A DNA stretch of 8,586 nt from Clostridiales bacterium. GTDB lineage: Bacteria > Bacillota > Clostridia > Lachnospirales > WQUN01. The stretch lies in NCBI GenBank assembly GCA_031254075.1, contig JAIRVD010000095.1, positions 1-8,586 on the forward strand, read 5' to 3'. Every line of letters begins with the position of its first letter. Within the stretch, counting starts at the first letter, position 1. The translations under genes were made by a program, and so were the position numbers. This document shows positions 1 to 5,541 of the stretch, in pieces. The notes under the pieces are model-generated. The model was not told the DNA's origin, did not search any database, and saw only the letters and a program-made list of their open reading frames with translations.

Positions 1-180
1 CAAATGGAAGAAGATTATATGCTAAATCCTGTTGGGATTGTGCTTTATACCGGCGATAATTTCAGCGAATTATTTGCATTGCAAGTAGATTTGCCTGTAC
101 CTCGCGGCGCAGTATTTGAAGGGATTACGCTTCAACGCAGATATAGCTTGGGGGGGATTGTTGTTGGCGAACACAGTTAG
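1..180 (+). CDS. 3' end of an unrecognised upstream gene (partial)
   Basis: Frame 1 is open from the window edge to a TAG at 178-180, about 59 codons, with in-frame ATGs at 4 and 19. The peptide contains a hydrophobic stretch (NPVGIVLY) and a basic segment near its end (ITLQRRYS). I do not recognise a family. It runs into the start of the retropepsin-like gene in another frame, overlapping the likely TTG start at 164 by 17 bp, which is typical of translationally coupled genes. It may be the tail of a longer protein or a short complete ORF starting at 4. It could also be the N-terminal part of the next protein if the seven-G tract at 150-156 hides a frameshift. The reading frame is seen directly; that it is a real gene is inference. 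Confidence 0.4.
   Translation, partial: QMEEDYMLNPVGIVLYTGDNFSELFALQVDLPVPRGAVFEGITLQRRYSLGGIVVGEHS
150..156 (+). promoter_or_regulatory. G-run, possible ribosome binding site for the retropepsin gene
   Basis: Seven consecutive Gs lie 7 nt upstream of TTG 164, with further in-frame TTGs at 158 and 161. A G-run can pair with the anti-Shine-Dalgarno CCUCC. The same tract is also a slippage-prone homopolymer, so it bears on whether the upstream ORF and this gene are separate. Confidence 0.35.
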
Positions 181-649
181 TTTTAATTCGGACGGCTTCG
201 TAATATTGCCTGTATATATCAAACCAAGTGGCGCAGCAACAATGCAGTTAGTCGCTTACAAAGTAGACTCCGGCGCAAACTGCACAACAATCAGCCGTGA
301 TGAGTTGCTAAAACTTGGTTATGATGAAAACTGGATACGCAAAGGAAAACAGCTCATCGGTGAAAACGCCCCGACCGTTGCTTCCGGTTTGCCTGTTGAA
401 GATTGCTACGAAGTCATACTTCCCGAAATCCGCATAGGTGATTGGGTTGGTTATAACTGGACATTTATGACAAGCCTAAGCGTACCGTTCAAATTTTTGC
501 TCGGCACTGATTCCATGCAGTTTTTTAATTGGAATTTTGACTATGGGCATGGAGCATGTAAATTTGATTTAATCCCCGGAAAGCGTAAATTATTATTTAA
601 TCAAAAGGAGCAGTCAATCCATGCCATTGATGATGCGGAGCAATATTAA
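164..649 (+). CDS. Retropepsin-like aspartyl protease (small, single-domain)
   Basis: The 161-residue product (from TTG 164) has the hallmarks of a bacterial retropepsin-like domain. An early hydrophobic strand (GFVILPVYI, residues 11-19) precedes the catalytic DSGA motif at residues 35-38 (VDSGANCTTIS). A later hydrophobic-glycine element (FLLGTD, in FLLGTDSMQFFNW) corresponds to the second psi-loop half. One catalytic Asp per chain means activity would need a homodimer, as in viral retropepsins. No signal peptide or membrane helix is evident, so it is probably cytoplasmic; the substrate is unknown. The frame is open from 89, and TTG at 116 would give a longer 177-residue form. I prefer TTG 164 because the G-rich tract at 150-156 sits 7 nt upstream as a Shine-Dalgarno-like element and the protein then begins just before the first domain strand. 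A terminator follows the stop immediately. The family call is fairly firm; the start is uncertain. Confidence 0.7.
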   Translation: MANTVSFNSDGFVILPVYIKPSGAATMQLVAYKVDSGANCTTISRDELLKLGYDENWIRKGKQLIGENAPTVASGLPVEDCYEVILPEIRIGDWVGYNWTFMTSLSVPFKFLLGTDSMQFFNWNFDYGHGACKFDLIPGKRKLLFNQKEQSIHAIDDAEQY

Positions 650-653
650 AGCA

Positions 654-691
654 AAAACCGCCTAAGTCGTTGGTGCAACAAAGGCGGTTTT
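654..691 (+). terminator. Rho-independent terminator after the retropepsin gene
   Basis: The arms AAAACCGCCT (654-663) and AGGCGGTTTT (682-691) are perfectly complementary. The 18-nt loop contains a second small stem (GTTG 669-672 with CAAC 676-679). The right arm ends in a run of Ts, five bases after the TAA. The A/T-symmetric arms could also work on the opposite strand. Confidence 0.75.
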
Positions 692-704
692 GTAATGTGT
701 GGCA

Positions 705-726
705 CTATACCGCAATCTGTGTATAG
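705..726. repeat. Short inverted repeat CTATAC/GTATAG
   Basis: CTATAC (705-710) and GTATAG (721-726) are perfect inverted copies separated by 10 nt, between the retropepsin terminator and the htpG promoter region. The arms are only 6 bp, so chance is possible. No function is evident. Confidence 0.3.
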
Positions 727-741
727 GAATTTCAAATAGGG

Positions 742-764
742 TTTTCGGAAGTCCTTTCCGAAAA
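742..764. repeat. Perfect 9-bp inverted repeat upstream of htpG
   Basis: TTTTCGGAA (742-750) and TTCCGAAAA (756-764) are exact inverted copies around a 5-nt centre (GTCCT). No T-run follows on the plus strand, so it does not look like a terminator. It lies about 41 bp upstream of the proposed htpG -35 box, and a weaker 6-bp inverted repeat (GGAAAA 765-770 / TTTTCC 776-781) abuts it. It does not match the HrcA/CIRCE consensus (TTAGCACTC-N9-GAGTGCTAA) or the CtsR heptad. It could be a dyad operator or an RNA hairpin; the role is inference. Confidence 0.5.
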
Positions 765-805
765 GGAAAAAAATATTTTCCCTGTCGTAAATCCTTCCTT
801 GATTG

Positions 806-834
806 TTGAAACCTTTAGAGTTATTGTATAAAAT
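806..834 (+). promoter_or_regulatory. Candidate sigma-A promoter of htpG
   Basis: TTGAAA at 806-811 and TAAAAT at 829-834 are separated by 17 bp, each five of six against TTGACA/TATAAT. Transcription would start near 841 and give an A-rich leader of about 70 nt. A second TTGACA lies at 848-853 but has only a weak partner (TAACAT, 870-875). No CIRCE element is visible, so heat-shock control by HrcA is not supported. Confidence 0.5.
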
Positions 835-893
835 TCGATTTACGAGGTTGACAATAAAAAAAAAAACATTAACATAAAGTAAAAAAAATCACC

Positions 894-899
894 AAGGAG
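894..899 (+). promoter_or_regulatory. Ribosome binding site of htpG
   Basis: AAGGAG ends 11 nt before ATG 911. The upstream in-frame GTG (899-901) overlaps the Shine-Dalgarno itself and therefore cannot be the start it serves, which fixes the start at 911. Confidence 0.7.
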
Positions 900-910
900 T
901 GGTATTTGAA

Positions 911-2842
911 ATGGAAAAGGGAAATTTATCAATCCATAGCGAGAATATTCTGCCGATTATAAAGAAGTGGCTGTATTCCGATATGGATATTTTTGTGCGC
1001 GAATTGGTTTCGAACGGCGCGGACGCAATTACGAAGTTGAAAAAACTCGCTGACATGGGCGACGCAAAGCTTGAGCCCGACGAGGAATTTTTCGTAAAAG
1101 TGAAAGTGGACAAGACGAACAAGCAAATTATTTTCGATGACAACGGCATCGGAATGACTGCGGACGAAATTAAGGAATATATAAACCAAATCGCGTTTTC
1201 GGGCGCGAACGCGTTTATCGAAAAATATAAGGAGAAAACCGACGCGTCAAGCGATATAATCGGGCATTTCGGGCTTGGATTTTATTCGGCGTTTATGGTG
1301 AGTGAGCGGGTTCAAATCGACAGCCTTTCGTATAAGAAGGGCGCGGAAGCAACGCGCTGGGAATGCGAAGGCGGAATCGAATACGAAATGCACGCCAGCC
1401 CGAAAACAGAGCGCGGAACAACAATTACGCTGTTTATCGGCGAAAGCGGCGAGGAATTTCTTGAGGTGTACAAGCTTCGCAGCGTGTTAACGAAGTATTG
1501 CAATTTCGTTCCCGTGCCTATTTATATTGAAGAAATAAAGGAAGATGAGCCTCCGAAAGACGCCGACGACACCGACGACGGCGAAGAAACCGAAAAAGAA
1601 CCGCCGAAACCAATCAATGATACATCTCCGCTGTGGCTTAAACCCGCAAATGAATGCACCGACGAAGAATACAAAGCCTTTTATCACAAGGTTTTCACCG
1701 ATTTCAACGAGCCTTTATTTTGGATTCATTTAAACATGGATTACCCGTTCCGCTTAAAGGGAGTTTTGTATTTCCCCAAAATGAAGCATGACCTTGAGTA
1801 TATCGAAGGTCAAGTAAAGCTTTTCAACAATCAAGTTTTCGTTGCGGATAATATTAAGGAAGTAATTCCCGAATATCTTCTGCTTCTGAAGGGCGTAATG
1901 GATTGCCCCGACCTTCCGCTTAATGTTTCGCGTAGTTTTCTTCAGAACGACGCAACCGTTAAAAAAATGTCGGGCTATATTTCCCGAAAAGTCGCCGACA
2001 AATTAAACGGTCTTTTCAAAAAAGACCGCGAGCAATACAACGGCTACTGGGACGATATTGCGCCGTTTATCAAATACGGCTGCATAAAAGAGCGCGAATT
2101 ATATGATAAAATTAAGGGCAGTGTGTTGTATAAAACAACGGAAGGCAAACACCAAACGCTTGAGGAATTTTTAGAAAACATCCCCCTCCCCGAAAAAACC
2201 GAAGAAGAAAAGACACCCCAGAAGAAAACCGTCTATTATGTAACCAACGAACAACTGCAATCGCAATACATTCAAATGTTCAAAGAACAGGGCTTGTCAG
2301 CGGTTCTTCTTGCAACAAACCTCGACACGCCATTCGTGAATTATCTGGAAATGTACGAACCGGAAGTAAAATTCACGCGCATCGACTCTGACATCACCAA
2401 CGAGCTCAAGGACGACGATATCTCAGTTGACGACAGCCAACCCGAAGGTCTCGAAGCCCGCTTCCGCGAAATTCTTAAAAGCGAAAAACTCAAAGTCGAA
2501 GTTCAGCATCTGAAATCTTCCGATATTTCCTCAGTCATCCTTCTCTCGGAACAATCCCGCCGTATGCAGGAAATGTCAAAAATGTTCGGTGGCGGCGCAA
2601 GTCTTCCGCCGGGAATGTTCGAAGACGAACTGACCTTGGTTCTTAATCGCAACCACTCCCTCGTGAAAACCCTAATCGAAATAGCCCCGCTAACCGAACG
2701 CAGCTCTGACACAGAACTAATCGCCTCACATCTCTACGACCTCGCAATGCTCTCACACAAACCCCTCCCCACCGAGCAAATGTCTTCCTTCATAAAACGA
2801 AGCAATCAAATTCTGGAGATGGCAGCAGGGAAAAGTAACTAA
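911..2842 (+). CDS. htpG: Hsp90-family molecular chaperone HtpG
   Basis: This 643-residue cytosolic ATP-dependent chaperone acts as a dimer to remodel client proteins. The N-terminal GHKL ATPase domain (about 1-200) shows Glu31 and Asn35 in RELVSNGADAI, the D-box DDNGIG at 76-81, the glycine-rich lid GHFGLGF at 118-124 and RGTT at 168-171. An acidic Pro/Glu/Asp-rich linker covers about 207-236. The middle domain follows (PLWLKP onwards), with DYPFRLKGVLYFP and the conserved LPLNVSRSFLQND, whose Arg is the catalytic-loop residue of the family. The C-terminal dimerisation domain ends without a eukaryotic MEEVD tail. The start at ATG 911 gives the family N-terminus MEKGNLSIHSENI. The gene is monocistronic, with its own promoter and a strong terminator 10 bp after the stop. 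The last 200 or so codons are visibly richer in C-ending codons than the first part. Identification is secure. Confidence 0.97.
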   Translation: MEKGNLSIHSENILPIIKKWLYSDMDIFVRELVSNGADAITKLKKLADMGDAKLEPDEEFFVKVKVDKTNKQIIFDDNGIGMTADEIKEYINQIAFSGANAFIEKYKEKTDASSDIIGHFGLGFYSAFMVSERVQIDSLSYKKGAEATRWECEGGIEYEMHASPKTERGTTITLFIGESGEEFLEVYKLRSVLTKYCNFVPVPIYIEEIKEDEPPKDADDTDDGEETEKEPPKPINDTSPLWLKPANECTDEEYKAFYHKVFTDFNEPLFWIHLNMDYPFRLKGVLYFPKMKHDLEYIEGQVKLFNNQVFVADNIKEVIPEYLLLLKGVMDCPDLPLNVSRSFLQNDATVKKMSGYISRKVADKLNGLFKKDREQYNGYWDDIAPFIKYGCIKERELYDKIKGSVLYKTTEGKHQTLEEFLENIPLPEKTEEEKTPQKKTVYYVTNEQLQSQYIQMFKEQGLSAVLLATNLDTPFVNYLEMYEPEVKFTRIDSDITNELKDDDISVDDSQPEGLEARFREILKSEKLKVEVQHLKSSDISSVILLSEQSRRMQEMSKMFGGGASLPPGMFEDELTLVLNRNHSLVKTLIEIAPLTERSSDTELIASHLYDLAMLSHKPLPTEQMSSFIKRSNQILEMAAGKSN

Positions 2843-2852
2843 AAAGGACACC

Positions 2853-2882
2853 AAAAAAACAGCCGATTCGGGCTGTTTTTTT
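2853..2882. terminator. Bidirectional terminator between htpG and the ssb-like gene
   Basis: AAAAAAACAGCC (2853-2864), a 6-nt loop GATTCG, and GGCTGTTTTTTT (2871-2882) form a perfect stem with seven Ts at the end. The mirror A-run gives the minus strand the same structure. It can therefore end htpG on the plus strand and the convergent ssb-like gene, which stops at 2903, on the minus strand. Confidence 0.9.
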
Positions 2883-2902
2883 ATGTACTCAACCGACACA
2901 AT

Positions 2903-3607
2903 TTATTCCATGTCTGTGCCGGGGGAAGCTTCGGTATTTACAGATGATGTTTCGACTCTGGTTTCGGAATCAGGTGTTACGATTTCGACTTTGGAGATGG
3001 AGACTTCGTAGGCGGTTTTTTCCAAAACGGTCACGTCATCGAGCTTCTTCTGGTATTGGCGGGATTGCATTCTGCCCCAGATGCGGATGTGGTCGCCGAC
3101 TTGAAGTTTGCCCGCATAACGCGCGTTTCTACCCCATGCGATACATGGTATGTAGTCAGATTTATTGTATGAGCGGTTAACGGCAATAAGAAGGTCTGAG
3201 ATTTCGCGGCCGAACGGGGTGGTGCGGTAGATTGCGGGTTTGCACAAATAACCGTCGAGGAAAACATCGTTAGGGCTGTCAGACGGAGCTTCGGCGAGAA
3301 GGGTAATATCGCGCGCGAAAATCGTAAGCACAAGCTTGTTTTTTCTGTCAGCCTCTACATAGTTGTTATAAGAGCGAATTTGCCCCGAAATGCGTATGGC
3401 TTGCCCCGGACGCATTTTATCGCGGTCAACGATTCGTTCAGAAACGGTAACGGGAAGAACATCGCTTTGTCCGCTGAGGCGACCTACTTCTACATCGAAG
3501 CGCCAAAAGCCTTCGCCGTAAATTTCGTGGCTGAACGTAAACTCTGATTGAATGCGTCCGCCGATGTCGATGCTGTTGTTATTATTGTTTTCCATATTGA
3601 CTACCAT
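2903..3607 (-). CDS. Single-stranded DNA-binding protein-like, two OB folds
   Basis: The 234-residue product resembles the duplicated-OB-fold SSB-like proteins of Clostridia rather than standard 150-180-residue SSB. The first OB-like half spans about residues 12-105 (GGRIQSEFTFSHEIYGEGF through LVLTIFARDI). The second spans about 114-210 and carries recognisable SSB motifs: TPFGREISDLLIAVNR (130-145), IPCIAWGRNARYA (153-165) and IWGRMQSRQY (176-185). The tail is Ser/Thr/Glu-rich and ends DME, not the DDDIPF-type tip that recruits partner proteins. It presumably binds single-stranded DNA in the cytoplasm; whether it is housekeeping or accessory cannot be told. Start choice: ATG 3607 has AAAGGA 9 nt upstream, while ATG 3613 would be only 3 nt from it and ATG 3595 is further away. 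It lies 69 bp downstream of the Mur-like gene on the same strand, so cotranscription is possible. Confidence 0.8.
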   Translation of the reverse strand: MVVNMENNNNNSIDIGGRIQSEFTFSHEIYGEGFWRFDVEVGRLSGQSDVLPVTVSERIVDRDKMRPGQAIRISGQIRSYNNYVEADRKNKLVLTIFARDITLLAEAPSDSPNDVFLDGYLCKPAIYRTTPFGREISDLLIAVNRSYNKSDYIPCIAWGRNARYAGKLQVGDHIRIWGRMQSRQYQKKLDDVTVLEKTAYEVSISKVEIVTPDSETRVETSSVNTEASPGTDME

Positions 3608-3616
3608 AATCATCCG

Positions 3617-3622
3617 TCCTTT
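3617..3622 (-). promoter_or_regulatory. Ribosome binding site of the ssb-like gene
   Basis: On the minus strand AAAGGA lies 9 nt before ATG 3607 and 3 nt before ATG 3613. The spacing favours the 234-residue product starting at 3607. Confidence 0.55.
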
Positions 3623-3649
3623 TCGATTTATCACTATTTACACATCACG

Positions 3650-3682
3650 AGAATATTCTATCATATTATCATATTATCATAT
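3650..3682. repeat. 10-bp palindrome plus 8-bp tandem repeat between the Mur-like and ssb-like genes
   Basis: AGAATATTCT (3650-3659) is a perfect palindrome. It is directly followed by three tandem units of ATCATATT (3660-3667, 3668-3675, and 3676-3682 missing the last base). The third unit contains the TGA stop of the Mur-like gene on the minus strand. The block sits at the end of that gene and about 40 bp upstream of the ssb-like start, where a promoter or operator would lie. Function is unknown. Confidence 0.6.
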
Positions 3683-4153
3683 ATTTGTATTTAGAACAAC
3701 CCATGCGGCAGCGGCGCCTAAAACAGACATGGAGTGTTCTCCGTTGGCACGCGCGGAAAACTCATGAGGCTCTCGTTCAAAGCCGTCAATACCCGTGAAC
3801 CCACGCTGAATACACACTTGCACGCCATCGTTCGTAACGCTTGACGCAGTTATACACGCGCGATTATTGAATCCGTAGGTGATTAATTTCGCATTTTCGT
3901 CCACATTTATATTTTCGAGCATCGAAAATATATTTTTATCATCGGAATTAATTATTAAAAAATCTTCGCTTCCGAGCGACGGAATAATTTCCGCCAATAC
4001 CGGCGACGCTTCCGCCGCAACCAAAATATTTACCTTTGGTCCGCGCGGCTGCCTGTCGGTTATATGGTAGCAATTTGCGGTTCCCTGGCTCATTCGTAAA
4101 AACGCGCGCGTCATTTCGTGTCCGTTAAATCCTACAATTCCAACAGCCGGCAT
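3677..4153 (-). CDS. Small Mur-ligase-like protein without an ATP-binding loop
   Basis: The 158-residue product has a segment ITYGFNNRACITASS (91-105) followed by VQVCIQRGFT and EPHEFSA. This resembles the region joining the central and C-terminal domains of Mur-type peptide ligases, which ends in an Ala-rich helix as in LGAAAAWVVL here. The N-terminus (PAVGIVGFNGHEMTRAFLRM) is a hydrophobic strand and helix but lacks the GTNGKT/GKTT P-loop that Mur ligases need to make acyl-phosphate, and the protein is about a third of normal length. It is therefore unlikely to be a ligase; it may be a binding or regulatory relative. ATG 4153 has a strong Shine-Dalgarno (GGGGGAG, about 8 nt upstream). It is probably first in a minus-strand pair with the ssb-like gene and divergent from the V-ATPase D gene. 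The family assignment rests on the motif segment alone and is tentative; the gene itself is convincing. Confidence 0.6.
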   Translation of the reverse strand: MPAVGIVGFNGHEMTRAFLRMSQGTANCYHITDRQPRGPKVNILVAAEASPVLAEIIPSLGSEDFLIINSDDKNIFSMLENINVDENAKLITYGFNNRACITASSVTNDGVQVCIQRGFTGIDGFEREPHEFSARANGEHSMSVLGAAAAWVVLNTNI

Positions 4154-4174
4154 ATTATTTACTCCCCCTATAAA

Positions 4175-4206
4175 GCAGAGCTGTTTTTGCTCTGCACATT
4201 TTTTCT
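4175..4206 (+). terminator. Terminator-like hairpin in the leader of the subunit D gene
   Basis: GCAGAGC (4175-4181) and GCTCTGC (4189-4195) form a perfect 7-bp GC-rich stem with a 7-nt loop, followed by ACATTTTTTCT on the plus strand. The T-run is on the plus strand only. It sits between two divergent gene starts, about 65 bp upstream of ATG 4271, where no plus-strand gene has just ended. It may be an attenuator, a barrier to read-through or a remnant. The structure is seen; the role is inference. Confidence 0.55.
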
Positions 4207-4258
4207 TCTATTAAGTTTAAGCAAGCAGTTGCAAAAATATTCTACAAAATTTTGGGAA

Positions 4259-4263
4259 TGGAG
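4259..4263 (+). promoter_or_regulatory. Ribosome binding site of the subunit D gene
   Basis: TGGAG lies 7 nt before ATG 4271. The open frame extends back to ATG 4118, but that would overlap the divergent Mur-like gene and run through the hairpin at 4175-4195. The site and the family N-terminus both support 4271. Confidence 0.65.
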
Positions 4264-4270
4264 AAATTTT

Positions 4271-4795
4271 ATGGATGCCTTGCCGACGAAAAAAAATTTG
4301 ATTCTTGCGAAAACAAATTTAACACTCGCGCGAAAAGGTCACGACCTGCTTGAATTAAAGCAAAACGCGCTGACGCTTGAACTGAAACGCACCGAAAAAA
4401 TCGCAAACGAGCTTCGCGAAGAAGTAAAAAAACTTTTCCTTCTCGCCGAACACGCACTGACAATCGCAAAAATGGAAAACGGCGAAAAAATTTGCGAACT
4501 GCTCGAAACAAATACGCTTAACAATTTTTTCGAAACAACTGCCGCATCCGACGAAGCATTTTTTACGCGAGAAATGTTTCTTTCGAAGGAAAGCGAACTG
4601 AAAAAAATCGAAGAAACTCTGTCACAATTAAAAATCCGCGTAAAGCGAACAAAAAAACGCGTGTCCGCATTACGGAATATTGCAATTCCGATGTATGAAA
4701 CACGCGTAAAATACATATCAAACCAACTGGAAGAACACGAGCGTGATGAGATGATTCGATTAAAAACGGCTAGAGAATTTCATCCGGCGAATTGA
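4271..4795 (+). CDS. V-type ATP synthase subunit D, shortened, isolated from other subunits
   Basis: The 174-residue product matches subunit D, the central-shaft coiled coil of V/A-type rotary ATPases that couples the catalytic A/B head to the membrane ring. The N-terminal helix reads PTKKNLILAKTNLTLARKGHDLLELKQNAL (residues 5-34), the classic region with the RGHxLLxxK-type pattern. The C-terminal helix has RVKRTKKRVSALRNIAIPM (123-141) and YISNQLEEHERDEMIRLK (148-165), also characteristic. Family members usually have roughly 200-215 residues. Here the stretch between the two helices (about 70-110) is short and lacks the usual beta-hairpin head region, so the loss appears internal, not a truncation. 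No other ATPase subunit lies nearby, whereas D normally follows A and B in an operon. The 3' end overlaps the convergent HAD gene by 26 bp. It may serve a V-ATPase encoded elsewhere or be a repurposed coiled coil. Homology is confident; function is less so. Confidence 0.8.
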   Translation: MDALPTKKNLILAKTNLTLARKGHDLLELKQNALTLELKRTEKIANELREEVKKLFLLAEHALTIAKMENGEKICELLETNTLNNFFETTAASDEAFFTREMFLSKESELKKIEETLSQLKIRVKRTKKRVSALRNIAIPMYETRVKYISNQLEEHERDEMIRLKTAREFHPAN

Positions 4796-5399
4796 TAATA
4801 ACCGTCGCGCCGGCTTCTTTGAGCTCTTCGATGCTGCCGAAGCCCCAGGATACGCCGATGCCGTCGATGCCCGCTTCGCGCGCGCCGATGATATCGTATT
4901 TTCTGTCGCCAAACATTACTGCGCGTTCGGGAGTTGCGCAGAATAATTTCAGGGTATCGGAGATAATTTCTTTTTTCGCGCTGCGCCCGCCGCTCCATTC
5001 GCTGCCGCAGATGAAATCAAAGTATTCGCGTATTTCAAAATGAACGGCGATTCTTTCGGCATACTCGGTTACTTTTGACGTTGCCATTGCGGTCCTTGCG
5101 CCGCCTGCCTTGACACGTTTTAACATTTCGATTATACCGGGATATAATTCGTTTTCGAAAATTCCTTTTTCGGCGAAATATTCGCGGTATTTTTTTACGG
5201 CAATTTCGGTCATTTCTTCCGACATGCCAAAATGATTGCGAAAGCTGTAACGCATCGGAGGCCCGATAAACGGAGAAATGTTTTCAACTTTCGTTTCAAC
5301 GCCCAAAAAATCAAGCGCGTACCGCAACGAGTTTCCAATACCTTCCTTTGAGTTTGTAAGTGTTCCGTCCAAGTCAAACAAATAAAAATTATATTTCAA
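4770..5399 (-). CDS. HAD-superfamily phosphatase (phosphoglycolate phosphatase-like)
   Basis: The 209-residue cytosolic hydrolase has all four HAD motifs. Motif I is FDLDGTLTN, with nucleophile Asp9 and acid/base Asp11. Motif II Thr/Ser lies in ATSK (106-109). The motif III Lys lies in SAKKE (142-143). Motif IV GDRKYD (164-169) contributes the Mg-binding acids. The helical cap between motifs I and II (about 15-80) is the C1 type seen in Gph-like and beta-phosphoglucomutase-like enzymes. It removes phosphate from a small phosphorylated metabolite; the substrate cannot be read from sequence. The start is TTG (complement of 5397-5399), chosen because motif I begins just after it and a G-rich site (GGGGGTG, near 5407-5413) lies about 9 nt upstream. 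It is divergent from the MBL operon and convergent with subunit D, sharing its last 26 bp. Confidence 0.88.
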   Translation of the reverse strand: MKYNFYLFDLDGTLTNSKEGIGNSLRYALDFLGVETKVENISPFIGPPMRYSFRNHFGMSEEMTEIAVKKYREYFAEKGIFENELYPGIIEMLKRVKAGGARTAMATSKVTEYAERIAVHFEIREYFDFICGSEWSGGRSAKKEIISDTLKLFCATPERAVMFGDRKYDIIGAREAGIDGIGVSWGFGSIEELKEAGATVIINSPDEIL

Positions 5400-5429
5400 A
5401 TCGGCACACCCCCAGTATTGTGTATTTTT

Positions 5430-5457
5430 ATCTTAACACAAATGAACAAAATGTAAA
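5430..5457 (-). promoter_or_regulatory. Weak candidate promoter for the HAD gene
   Basis: On the minus strand TTTACA (complement of 5452-5457) and TAAGAT (complement of 5430-5435) are 16 bp apart, five and four of six against consensus, about 30 bp upstream of the TTG start. The whole 5400-5541 divergent spacer is A/T-rich, so chance matches are easy. Confidence 0.3.
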
Positions 5458-5530
5458 TATTAATTAAAAAACGTTGTTTTCATTTACTTTGCTTTTTTTT
5501 TATTGTATGGTTTCAATAATTTATTTTCGA

Positions 5531-5536
5531 AAGGAG
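5531..5536 (+). promoter_or_regulatory. Ribosome binding site of the MBL-fold gene
   Basis: AAGGAG lies 5 nt before ATG 5542. An in-frame TTG at 5503 would extend the protein by 13 residues but has no comparable site and adds nothing conserved. Confidence 0.8.
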
Positions 5537-5541
5537 CAACA

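Noticed and set aside
742..781. Second terminator for the retropepsin gene
   Set aside because: The hairpins lack a following T-run on the plus strand, and a good terminator already lies at 654-691.
650..900. HrcA/CIRCE or CtsR heat-shock operator for htpG
   Set aside because: No TTAGCACTC-N9-GAGTGCTAA dyad or AGGTCAA-type repeat could be found by reading the region.
899..910. GTG start for htpG four codons upstream
   Set aside because: The GTG is part of the Shine-Dalgarno sequence, and the HtpG family N-terminus begins at ATG 911.
4118..4270. N-terminal extension of the subunit D frame with a hydrophobic segment, resembling a signal anchor
   Set aside because: It overlaps the start of the divergent Mur-like gene, translates a terminator-like hairpin, and family homology plus a ribosome site begin at 4271.
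4200..4270. Sigma-A promoter for subunit D downstream of the hairpin
   Set aside because: TTGCAA at 4229 and TTAAGT at 4211 have no acceptable -10 partner at 16-18 bp, so no call was made.
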